Shown: positions 25,041-32,446 of the stretch, in pieces
Position numbering within the stretch: position 1 is the first letter of the stretch
How the letters are laid out: the number at the start of each line of letters is the position of its first letter
DNA from: an uncultured Mailhella sp.
Lineage (GTDB): Bacteria > Desulfobacterota > Desulfovibrionia > Desulfovibrionales > Desulfovibrionaceae
Direction: 5' to 3'
Length of the DNA: 64,000 nucleotides
Assembly (NCBI GenBank): GCA_910578585.1
Contig: CAJTRG010000003.1
Span: 62,001 to 126,000 of the forward strand
Made by a program: the position numbers and the translations under genes
Notes under the pieces: generated by a model
The model's database searches: none
Told to the model about the DNA's origin: nothing
Seen by the model: only the letters and a program-made list of their open reading frames with translations

Positions 25041-25065
25041 AAAAAAAAATTTTTTTTAAAAAAAA
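25041..25065 (+). other. A9-T8-A8 homopolymer block between divergent genes
   Basis: Nine A's, eight T's and eight A's in direct succession, in the 283-bp divergent region between the HD gene and rplM. It is just upstream of the - strand -35 and could act as an UP element or intrinsic bend. No ORF is present in this intergenic region. Confidence 0.5.
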
Positions 25066-25206
25066 GCGTGCATTTATTTAAAAAATAGTATATAAAAACC
25101 TCTGTTTTTATTTCTGCTATCCCGTTACTCGCAGATTTAAAAGACAAAAAAACTTTTAAACCATGTGGAATAAGCTAAAAAAGTTAATTTTTTAGTTTCT
25201 TTTTTG

Positions 25207-25235
25207 TTGACACTTAGTCAAAAAAAACCTATTAA
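25207..25235 (+). promoter_or_regulatory. rplM-rpsI promoter with overlapping dyad
   Basis: -35 TTGACA (25207-25212), 17-nt spacer, -10 TATTAA (25230-25235). The -35 is one arm of TTGAC-ACTTA-GTCAA, a perfect 5-bp dyad that could bind a repressor. Confidence 0.75.
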
Positions 25236-25273
25236 TCCATCTTTGCGATAAAAGCGAGACAGGAGCGATATAC

Positions 25274-25708
25274 ATGAAAACTTATAGTCCAACCCCAGAA
25301 AGCATTAGTCGTGAATGGTTTCTGGTTGACGCACAAAATCAAATTCTTGGTCGTTTAGCTTCTCAAATTGCTCACCGTTTACGTGGCAAACATAAACCAG
25401 AATTTGCTCCACACATGGACAATGGCGATTTTATCGTTGTTGTAAACTGTGAAAAAATTAAAGTTACCGGTAATAAACTTCAAAAGAAAAACTACTACCA
25501 CCACACTGGTTATGTAGGTAATTTGAAATCAATTACCTTAGAAAAGCAATTGCAGCAAAAACCTGAAGAAGTACTTCGTGCAGCTGTTCGTGGTATGCTT
25601 CCTAAAAACAGACTTGGCCGTGCAATGCTTAAGAAATTAAAAATTTATGCTGGCGGTGAACACCCTCACCAAGCTCAAGAACCTAAGACCTTGACTTTTG
25701 AACGCTAG
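25274..25708 (+). CDS. rplM: 50S ribosomal protein L13
   Basis: 144 residues, standard. Conserved blocks: REWFLVDAQNQILGRLASQIAHRLRGKHKPEF, GDFIVVVNCEKIKVTGNKLQ, KNYYHHTGYVGN and VRGMLPKNRLGRAMLKKLKIYAG. SD AGGAG lies 7 nt upstream. It is co-transcribed with rpsI (8-bp gap), the universal L13-S9 pair, from the promoter at 25207. Confidence 0.97.
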   Translation: MKTYSPTPESISREWFLVDAQNQILGRLASQIAHRLRGKHKPEFAPHMDNGDFIVVVNCEKIKVTGNKLQKKNYYHHTGYVGNLKSITLEKQLQQKPEEVLRAAVRGMLPKNRLGRAMLKKLKIYAGGEHPHQAQEPKTLTFER

Positions 25709-25716
25709 GAGTAACC

Positions 25717-26109
25717 ATGTCAACTCAATTTGATTACGGTACTGGTCGTCGTAAAACTGCTACTGCTCGTACCCGTTTATATGCAGGAAGTGGCAACATT
25801 GAAATCAATGGTCGCCCAATGGAACAATATTTCCCACGCAAAACCTTGCAAATGATCATTCGCCAACCATTAGTGCTTACTAAAAATACCGATCGTTTCG
25901 ATATCAAAGTTAATGTAAGCGGCGGCGGTCAAGCAGGTCAAGCTGCAGCAGTACGTCATGGTATTTCCCGTGCATTATTGCAGGCAGATGCTGAACTTCG
26001 TGGCATTTTAAAACGTGCTGGCTTCTTAACCCGTGATGCACGTAAGAAAGAACGTAAAAAATATGGTCTTGCAGCAGCTCGTGCTCGCTACCAATATTCA
26101 AAACGTTAA
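25717..26109 (+). CDS. rpsI: 30S ribosomal protein S9
   Basis: 130 residues, standard. GTGRRKTATARTRL near the N-terminus, NVSGGGQAGQAAAVRHGISRALL in the middle, and the long basic C-terminal tail ending RARYQYSKR that reaches the P-site tRNA. SD AGGAG overlaps the rplM stop. An intrinsic terminator follows. Confidence 0.97.
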   Translation: MSTQFDYGTGRRKTATARTRLYAGSGNIEINGRPMEQYFPRKTLQMIIRQPLVLTKNTDRFDIKVNVSGGGQAGQAAAVRHGISRALLQADAELRGILKRAGFLTRDARKKERKKYGLAAARARYQYSKR

Positions 26110-26136
26110 TACTTTCTTTTATCAGTTCATTATTTC

Positions 26137-26166
26137 AATGCCCCTTTCTTTTAAGGGGCATTTTCT
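26137..26166 (+). terminator. Terminator after rpsI
   Basis: AATGCCCCTT / AAGGGGCATT with loop TCTTTT and a TT tail, 28 bp past the stop. Confidence 0.88.
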
Positions 26167-26251
26167 GCCAAATTGCCAGAATTGACTGATAACAAATTAA
26201 ACTGAACATAAGCTGATAAGCTCAAAAATTGGCTCAAAAAGGTTTAATCTA

Positions 26252-26812
26252 ATGTCCACACCCCATACTGTTGTTCGTGCTTCTACTCTTAGTCCATGTA
26301 TCACCATTATTGGAATGGCAGGAGCAGGCAAAAGTACGGTGGGAAAAACATTAGCGCATCATCTCAATTGGGCGTTTGTTGACACTGACCATATTATTGA
26401 AGCAACCTATGCAACAAAACTGCAAAATGTGGCTGACAGTCTTTCCAAAGATGAATTTTTAGACGCAGAAGCTTCAATAGTACAAAGTTGTTACTTTAAT
26501 AGAACTGTTATTGCAACGGGCGGTTCCGTGGTTTACCGAGAAAAAACCATGGAGCATCTTGCCAGGCTTGGAATTTGTGTTTATTTAAAAGTTGATTTAG
26601 ATCTGATTTTGGAAAGAATAGCAAAAAATCCTGAACGCGGTCTTGCTATTGCCCCCGGGCAAACCATTGAAGATTTATTTCATGAACGCGAATTATTGTA
26701 TCAAAAGTATGCAAATATTGTTTTGGACGCCAAAACCATGACACCTAAAGACTGCGTACTGACGCTGATGGATTTATTTCCAAAAGACTTTTTACAATAC
26801 TTCAAAAATTAA
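26252..26812 (+). CDS. Shikimate-kinase-like small-molecule kinase
   Basis: 186-residue P-loop kinase of the shikimate kinase fold. Walker A GMAGAGKST lies at 21-29 and DTD at 44-46. The family arginine in the F-R-x2-E motif is Leu here (DEFLDAE, residues 67-73), and the GGG loop is GGS (ATGGSVV, 88-94). The canonical RPLL substrate/lid arginine is also not recognisable (NPERGLAI instead). Those are shikimate-contacting positions in AroK/AroL, so annotation as shikimate kinase is unsafe. A related phosphotransferase (for example on homoserine or a nucleoside) is possible. It is 142 bp after rpsI and 58 bp before rpmE, not near aro genes. Confidence 0.75.
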   Translation: MSTPHTVVRASTLSPCITIIGMAGAGKSTVGKTLAHHLNWAFVDTDHIIEATYATKLQNVADSLSKDEFLDAEASIVQSCYFNRTVIATGGSVVYREKTMEHLARLGICVYLKVDLDLILERIAKNPERGLAIAPGQTIEDLFHERELLYQKYANIVLDAKTMTPKDCVLTLMDLFPKDFLQYFKN

Positions 26813-26870
26813 ACTTGCGTAGTAAACAATAACAGTTTATACTTGTTTTGTTATTAATGAGGAGAAGAGC

Positions 26871-27083
26871 ATGAAAGACGGCATACATCCAAAAGTTTAT
26901 AAAGCAAAAATTCAATGTGCTTGTGGTTTTGAAGTTGAAGCACTTTCTTCTAAAGGTGAAGTAGTTCACACAGAAATTTGCTCAAACTGCCACCCATTCT
27001 ATACCGGTAAACAACGTTTCGTTGACACCGCCGGTAGAATTGACCGTTTCCGTAAAAAATACGCTAAATTTGAAAATAAATAA
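26871..27083 (+). CDS. rpmE: 50S ribosomal protein L31 (zinc-binding form)
   Basis: 70 residues: MKDGIHPKVYKAKIQCACG, then ICSNCHPFYTGKQRFVDTAGRIDRFRKKY. The four Zn ligands (C-x-C plus C-x2-C) are kept, making it the C+ type rather than the zinc-free paralogue. SD AGGAG lies before the ATG. A terminator follows at once. The order rpmE-DUF1385-prfA is conserved across many bacteria. Confidence 0.96.
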   Translation: MKDGIHPKVYKAKIQCACGFEVEALSSKGEVVHTEICSNCHPFYTGKQRFVDTAGRIDRFRKKYAKFENK

Positions 27084-27109
27084 TTTCGTTTTATACGGAT
27101 ATAGAAATT

Positions 27110-27139
27110 ACCTCCTTGGTTTTCCAAGGAGGTCTTTTT
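27110..27139 (+). terminator. Terminator after rpmE
   Basis: Perfect 10-bp stem ACCTCCTTGG / CCAAGGAGGT, 4-nt T loop, T-rich tail. Confidence 0.92.
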
Positions 27140-27205
27140 AGTTTTAGAAAGAGTATTTTTAGTTCTTTTGCTGCGAATAATAAATTTTTGTCTACAATAT
27201 ATCCC

Positions 27206-28213
27206 ATGAAATTTTTTCTCTCCCTTTTCTCTTGGCTTTGTAAATTTTCAACCCATATGGGCGGACAGGCTGTCATGGGCGGGCTTATCATGCGCAATTA
27301 TAACCAGTATGCACTTGCTGTGCGCAATGATGAGAATGAAATTCTCGTGGAACATCACAGCTGGTACAGTATTTCCAAACATCGCCTCTTGCAGAAAACC
27401 TTTATCCGCGGTTTTCCCATTTTGCTGGAAACACTCATAAACGGAATCAAAGCACTAAATCGTTCTGCTGACCTTGTTGCCCCCCATTCCCAAAAGACTT
27501 CCCTGTTTCAGGCAATTTTTAGTCTCATCATTGCCCTGTTTCTTGCTGTTGCCCTCTTTGTTGTGCTTCCGCATTTATTTGCTCTTGGCATGGAATATCT
27601 GGGCTTTGGCGGAACCATAGAAAATCTTTCCTTCCACGTTTGGGACGGATTATTCAAAATTTCCCTTTTTCTAGGGTATATTTATTGTATTGCCCTTATT
27701 CCAAGCGTTAGAGAAGTGCTTGAGTACCACGGGGCTGAACACAAAGTGATATCCTGCTATGAAAATGAAATGATAGTCAGTGCCCAAAACGCCAAGCATT
27801 GTTCCCGCCTGCACCCGCGCTGCGGCACGAGCTTTATTCTTTTTGTTTTGCTTCTTGCAATCATAGTCCACAGCATTTTTATACCCCTTATTTTGTTCTT
27901 TCCTCTTTCAGAAAATAATGCTATCATACACAGCGTTGTTATTCTTTTTAAGATTGTTCTGATTATTCCCATCAGCGCCTGTGCCTATGAACTGATCCGA
28001 GCATCTGCCAAAGGAACAAGCAATCATTTCTTGCAAATTCTCTTGAAACTTCTTTCTTTCCCGGGCTTGGTTTTACAAATTCTGACCACCAAAGAACCAA
28101 GCATTGCACAACTTGAAGTTGCAGTGATTGCACTCAGAGAAGTTGTCCAGGATAATGCACAGCTCTTTGAAACAGTACCCTATAAAACCCTTGATAATGA
28201 ATATAAAGGATAA
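27206..28213 (+). CDS. DUF1385 (YqhQ-like) integral membrane protein
   Basis: 335-residue multi-pass membrane protein. It begins with a short hydrophobic stretch and the family motif MGGQAVMGGLIMRN (canonical GGQAVIEGVMMR). Then come WYSISKHRLLQKTFIRGFPILLETLINGIKAL, several TM helices (about 110-150, 165-190, 225-275), and the family's EYHGAEHKVISCYE and HPRCGTSFIL motifs. The ATG at 27206 is chosen; an in-frame TTG at 27116 lies in the rpmE terminator. A -10 TACAAT at 27193-27198 ends 7 nt before the ATG, so the transcript may be leaderless. Function unknown; linked to prfA by a 3-bp gap. Confidence 0.85.
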   Translation: MKFFLSLFSWLCKFSTHMGGQAVMGGLIMRNYNQYALAVRNDENEILVEHHSWYSISKHRLLQKTFIRGFPILLETLINGIKALNRSADLVAPHSQKTSLFQAIFSLIIALFLAVALFVVLPHLFALGMEYLGFGGTIENLSFHVWDGLFKISLFLGYIYCIALIPSVREVLEYHGAEHKVISCYENEMIVSAQNAKHCSRLHPRCGTSFILFVLLLAIIVHSIFIPLILFFPLSENNAIIHSVVILFKIVLIIPISACAYELIRASAKGTSNHFLQILLKLLSFPGLVLQILTTKEPSIAQLEVAVIALREVVQDNAQLFETVPYKTLDNEYKG

Positions 28214-28216
28214 CCC

Positions 28217-29284
28217 ATGTTTGAAAAATTAGAAGCCTTAGAAAAACAATATCTTGAATTAGAAAAAGAATTAGCCCTGCCCGAAATTTTTGAAGATCAG
28301 GAAAAATATCGTAAAGTTGCCAAGGCTCATGCTGATCTGGATGATGTTGTGCATCTTTTCAGAAAATATAAAGCTGCCAAGCAGCAATACGAAGATAATA
28401 AAGAACTCATGCACGACAGTGACCCTGAAATCAAAAGCATGGCAGAAGAAGAAAATGCTCTTCTTCATGAAGAATTCCCTAAAATGGAGCAAGAGCTGCA
28501 AATTATGCTCCTTCCGCCTGACCCGCTGGATGAAAAGAATATTGTGCTGGAAATTCGTGCAGGTACCGGCGGTGAAGAAGCTGCCCTTTTTGCAGGTGAC
28601 TTGTTCCGTATGTATATCCGCTATGCTGAACGCATGAACTGGAAAGTTGAAATTATGAGCGAAAACCCTACTGACAACGGCGGTTACAAAGAAGTTATTG
28701 CCCTTATCACGGGAAATCGCGTATACAGCCATTTAAAATATGAATCAGGCACGCACCGTGTACAGCGTGTTCCAGCCACTGAATCACAGGGCAGAATCCA
28801 CACCTCCGCGGCAACTGTGGCTGTTATGCCGGAAGCTGATGAAGTGGACGTGGATATTCGTCCGGAAGATTTACGTATTGACGTATACCGCGCTTCCGGT
28901 GCCGGCGGTCAGCACGTTAATAAAACTGAATCTGCTGTGCGTATTACCCATATCCCCACAGGCACGGTAGTTACCTGTCAGGACGAAAAATCCCAGCACA
29001 AGAACAAAGCCCGTGCCATGAAAGTTCTTGCTTCCCGTATTTTGCAGGCTGAACAGGAACGCCAGCATGCAGAACTTGCGGCGGACAGAAAATCACAAGT
29101 GGGCAGTGGTGACCGTTCAGAACGTATCCGCACCTACAACTATCCGCAAGGCAGAATTACCGACCACCGCGTCAATGTCACGGTTTATTCTTTGGAACGT
29201 TTCATGGATGGTGAAATTCAGGGCATTATTGATGAACTTGCCAGCCATGCTCAGGCAGAAGCTTTAAAAGCTGAAAACTTATAA
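28217..29284 (+). CDS. prfA: Peptide chain release factor 1
   Basis: 355-residue class I release factor recognising UAA/UAG. The coiled N-terminal domain is about 1-105. Domain 2/4 has the codon-reading PxT tripeptide region (RVPATESQGRIHTS), and domain 3 has the catalytic GGQ (SGAGGQHVNKTESAV) where the Gln is methylated by PrmC. C-terminal SERIRTYNYPQGRITDHR and SLERFMDGE are conserved. It begins 3 bp after DUF1385. prmC, often next, is not here; a DUF6485 gene is in that place. Confidence 0.97.
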   Translation: MFEKLEALEKQYLELEKELALPEIFEDQEKYRKVAKAHADLDDVVHLFRKYKAAKQQYEDNKELMHDSDPEIKSMAEEENALLHEEFPKMEQELQIMLLPPDPLDEKNIVLEIRAGTGGEEAALFAGDLFRMYIRYAERMNWKVEIMSENPTDNGGYKEVIALITGNRVYSHLKYESGTHRVQRVPATESQGRIHTSAATVAVMPEADEVDVDIRPEDLRIDVYRASGAGGQHVNKTESAVRITHIPTGTVVTCQDEKSQHKNKARAMKVLASRILQAEQERQHAELAADRKSQVGSGDRSERIRTYNYPQGRITDHRVNVTVYSLERFMDGEIQGIIDELASHAQAEALKAENL

Positions 29285-29289
29285 TAATT

Positions 29290-29493
29290 ATGCAGCACTT
29301 TTGTACTTGTAAAGATTTGGATTGTCCTTTAAATCCGGCAAATCACAACAAAGGCTGTTCCCTTTGCATCCAAAAAAATTTGAAACAAAGGGAAATACCC
29401 AATTGTTTTTTCTATCTTGTTGATAATGCAGAGAAAAGAGAAAGTTATTCCTTTGAAGAATTTGCAAAGCTTGTACTCAAAAACAAGACATAA
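29290..29493 (+). CDS. DUF6485 family small cysteine-rich protein
   Basis: 67 residues starting 5 bp after prfA. Sequence pattern CTCKDLDCPLNPANHNKGC, then SLCIQKNL and EIPNCFFYLV, matches the DUF6485 family (six conserved cysteines spaced for a zinc or Fe-S site). No SD is obvious, consistent with coupling to prfA. Function unknown. Confidence 0.78.
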   Translation: MQHFCTCKDLDCPLNPANHNKGCSLCIQKNLKQREIPNCFFYLVDNAEKRESYSFEEFAKLVLKNKT

Positions 29494-29616
29494 AAACAAG
29501 AGCCAAACCCAATAAAATTATAGAAAATAGCTAGATAGCATAGCCTTTTTTACATTTTTTTCGCAAAATACTTGCAAGATTTTTTTGTATGCTTATTTTT
29601 ATACTGAGGTGTATGT

Positions 29617-29925
29617 ATGAGTAATAATCCATCAGAAAATCAACCCTTGCTTGAAAACGAACAAGACATTCAAGAACCTAAATTATATAAAGTAATTATG
29701 CACAACGACAATATCACGACCATGGATTTTGTTGTGCAAATCTTAGTCGACGTTTTCCATAAAAGCGTTGAAGACGCCTCTGAAATTATGATGAAAATCC
29801 ACACACAGGGCAAAGAAATCTGCGGCATTTACCCACGTGAAATTGCCGAGTTTCGTATTTTTAGAGTATTACATTTAGCAAAAAATGCCCATTTCCCTTT
29901 ATTATGCACCATGGAAGAAGTATAA
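29617..29925 (+). CDS. clpS: ATP-dependent Clp protease adaptor ClpS
   Basis: 102-residue N-recognin that binds the ClpA N-domain and delivers N-degron substrates. YKVIMHNDNITTMDFVVQIL contains the substrate-pocket Asn-Asp, and DASEIMMKIHTQGKEICGIYPREIAE contains the pocket His and the ClpA contact face. The N-terminal ~20 residues form a flexible extension. SD GAGGTG is ahead of the ATG. clpA starts 32 bp downstream. Confidence 0.95.
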   Translation: MSNNPSENQPLLENEQDIQEPKLYKVIMHNDNITTMDFVVQILVDVFHKSVEDASEIMMKIHTQGKEICGIYPREIAEFRIFRVLHLAKNAHFPLLCTMEEV

Positions 29926-29957
29926 TAAAGGCACATTAGACTTATAAGGAAAAATAT

Positions 29958-32321
29958 ATGGGACGCTCACTTATGCAGGCACTTGCCCTTGCAGTCCTGC
30001 AAATCAGAAACAGACGCCATGAGTTTATGACTTTAGAGCATATACTCCTTGCCATTACCTACGAAAAAACCGGACAAAGAATTTTAGCTGACTGCAATAT
30101 TGATATACATGAACTGCGCAAAAATCTGGAACAATATCTCGATGAAAATATGACCACGGTTTCTCCTGAAGACAAGGGAGAAATCATGCAGACACCTGCT
30201 GTTACCCGTGTTTTGGAACGCTGTCTGCGCGAACAGGCTCAAACCAATAAACAGGCTGAAATAGGCAATTTCCTCATTCATTTGTATGCGGAACAGGATT
30301 CCTGGGCTGCCTATTTCATCAAGAAACAAGGCGTTATCCTTGCTCACATCAAAGATATTGTCAGCCGTGAAAAGTCACAGTCTTCCACGCCTATTGATAA
30401 CATTATTATCAGCGATATCAGCGAAATGGGAGACGATTTGCGCGCTCGCAAACAAAATAAGGACAAAGCAGAAGCAGGTGAAGAAAAACAATCTGCCCTG
30501 GATCTCTTTGCCATTGACCTGATTGCCAAAGCAAAAGCGGGAAAAATTGATCCCCTTATCGGCCGTGAAAATGAATTGCAGCGCACCTTGGAAGTGCTTT
30601 CCCGCCGCAAGAAAAATAACCCTCTCTTCCTTGGCGAACCGGGAACAGGTAAAACCGCCATTGCCGAAGGGGTTGCCCTTGCCATTGCGAATGGTGATGT
30701 TCCAGAAGATTTCAAAAACTGCAAAGTCTTTGCCCTTGATATGGGCGCGCTCTTAGCCGGCGCAAAATACCGCGGAGATTTTGAAAATCGCCTGAAACAA
30801 GTGGTCAAAGAATTGCAGAATATGCCTGAATCCATTCTGGTTATTGATGAAATTCATACACTTGTGGGAGCCGGTGCCACCAGCGGCGGTTCCATGGATG
30901 CTTCCAATTTGCTGAAACCTATTTTAGCAAGCGGTGATCTGCGCTGCATTGGTTCCACCACTTACGAAGAATATCGCAACCACTTTGAAAAGGACAGAGC
31001 CTTATCCCGCCGTTTCCAAGTGATTGATATCAAAGAACCCAGCCGTGATGATTGTCTGGCTATTTTGCAGGGTCTGCAAAAATATTATGAAAAATTCCAC
31101 AACGTCAAATACGGCAAAGGCGTCCTTGAAGCTGCTGTGGATTTATCCATAAAATACATGCAGGACAGACTCTTGCCGGATAAAGCCATTGATATTCTTG
31201 ACGAAGTGGCTGCCTCTGTCAAACTTGGATTTTACAAAACAGGCAAAACGCAAAGCAAGACTCGTGCCTTGCCTATTACGGTCAAGCACATTGAAGAAAC
31301 CATTGCCCGCATGAAAAATATTCCAACCTCACAGGTCAGCATTAACGAAAAGAATAAACTCCGCAATCTAAAATCTGATTTGCTGGCTCGTATTTTTGGG
31401 CAGGAAAAGGTCATTGACACAGTCAGCAGCGCCATTTGGCGTGCACGGGCCGGACTCAACGGCGAAAATCGTCCACAGGCAAGTTTCCTCTTCCATGGCC
31501 CTACGGGCGTTGGCAAGACAGAACTGGCTAAGACCATTGCCGAATTACTGCAAATTCCCTTCCTGCGCTTTGATATGAGCGAATATATGGAAAAACATGC
31601 GGTGGCAAGACTTATTGGCTCCCCTCCAGGCTATGTGGGCTATGAACAGGGCGGGCTTTTGACGGATTCCATTCGCAAAAATCCCCATGCCGTGCTGCTT
31701 CTTGATGAAATTGAAAAAGCACACCCTGATATTTATAATATCCTGCTTCAGGTTATGGATTATGCAACACTCACCGATAATAACGGCTACAAGGCAGATT
31801 TTCGCCATGTTATTTTGATTATGACCACCAATGCCGGCGCCAATGAAATGCAAAGCCATACCCTTGGTTTTGTGGATAAAGGCAATAAGCAGGCAAGCAG
31901 CAAAAGCACCAAAGCTGTAGAAACGACCTTCAGCCCTGAATTTAGAAACAGACTTGACGCCATGATTGGCTTCAACAGCCTTGGCATTGAACAAATGCAC
32001 CCCATTGTGGATAAAGTTTTGCTCGGACTGAAAAACGGGCTTTTCGAGAAGAAAGTATTTTTTGAACTGACTTCTTCTGCCCGGGATTGGCTTGCACGCA
32101 AAGGCTATGATCCAAAACTTGGAGCAAGACCGCTGCAGCGCCTCATCCGTACTGAAATTGAAGATGTGCTGGCCAAAGAAGTGCTTTTTGGCAAACTCAC
32201 TAAAGGCGGCAAAGTAAAAGTCATTGCGGAAACCCCGGAAGCTGAACATTTGAATTTTATTTTTGAAAAATCTAAAAATTCACAAATAAAACAAAAGGTT
32301 TTGGAAGAAATAGTTGGCTGA
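29958..32321 (+). CDS. clpA: ATP-dependent Clp protease ATP-binding subunit ClpA
   Basis: 787-residue two-ring AAA+ unfoldase partner of ClpP. The N-domain (about 1-145) carries EFMTLEHILLAI. AAA1 has Walker A GEPGTGKTA, Walker B ILVIDEIHTL and PLIGRENELQRTLEVLSRRKKNN. AAA2 has Walker A GPTGVGKTE, Walker B AVLLLDEIEKAH and the ClpP-binding IGF-type loop region around LGFVDKGN. SD AAGGA precedes the ATG. It ends about 60 bp before the next promoter region; only AT-rich sequence follows, with no clear terminator. Confidence 0.97.
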   Translation: MGRSLMQALALAVLQIRNRRHEFMTLEHILLAITYEKTGQRILADCNIDIHELRKNLEQYLDENMTTVSPEDKGEIMQTPAVTRVLERCLREQAQTNKQAEIGNFLIHLYAEQDSWAAYFIKKQGVILAHIKDIVSREKSQSSTPIDNIIISDISEMGDDLRARKQNKDKAEAGEEKQSALDLFAIDLIAKAKAGKIDPLIGRENELQRTLEVLSRRKKNNPLFLGEPGTGKTAIAEGVALAIANGDVPEDFKNCKVFALDMGALLAGAKYRGDFENRLKQVVKELQNMPESILVIDEIHTLVGAGATSGGSMDASNLLKPILASGDLRCIGSTTYEEYRNHFEKDRALSRRFQVIDIKEPSRDDCLAILQGLQKYYEKFHNVKYGKGVLEAAVDLSIKYMQDRLLPDKAIDILDEVAASVKLGFYKTGKTQSKTRALPITVKHIEETIARMKNIPTSQVSINEKNKLRNLKSDLLARIFGQEKVIDTVSSAIWRARAGLNGENRPQASFLFHGPTGVGKTELAKTIAELLQIPFLRFDMSEYMEKHAVARLIGSPPGYVGYEQGGLLTDSIRKNPHAVLLLDEIEKAHPDIYNILLQVMDYATLTDNNGYKADFRHVILIMTTNAGANEMQSHTLGFVDKGNKQASSKSTKAVETTFSPEFRNRLDAMIGFNSLGIEQMHPIVDKVLLGLKNGLFEKKVFFELTSSARDWLARKGYDPKLGARPLQRLIRTEIEDVLAKEVLFGKLTKGGKVKVIAETPEAEHLNFIFEKSKNSQIKQKVLEEIVG

Positions 32322-32380
32322 TAAGAAAAAATAAAATTTTATATAATAAAAATAATATATTACATATTTTATCTTTTATA

Positions 32381-32440
32381 ACCTCGCTTGACATATTTTT
32401 CATTTTTGAGTAGGTCTTAAAAAAATATTGTCAGCGAGGT
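32381..32440 (+). promoter_or_regulatory. Dyad with -35-like box and SD upstream of the amidohydrolase
   Basis: ACCTCGCT (32381-32388) is perfectly complementary to AGCGAGGT (32433-32440). The pairing can extend inward through TGACA/TTGTC. The left arm contains TTGACA (32388-32393); the right arm contains the SD GAGG of the ATG at 32447. It may be an operator pair or an mRNA structure hiding the SD. The -10 is not clear. Confidence 0.45.
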
Positions 32441-32446
32441 CATTTT

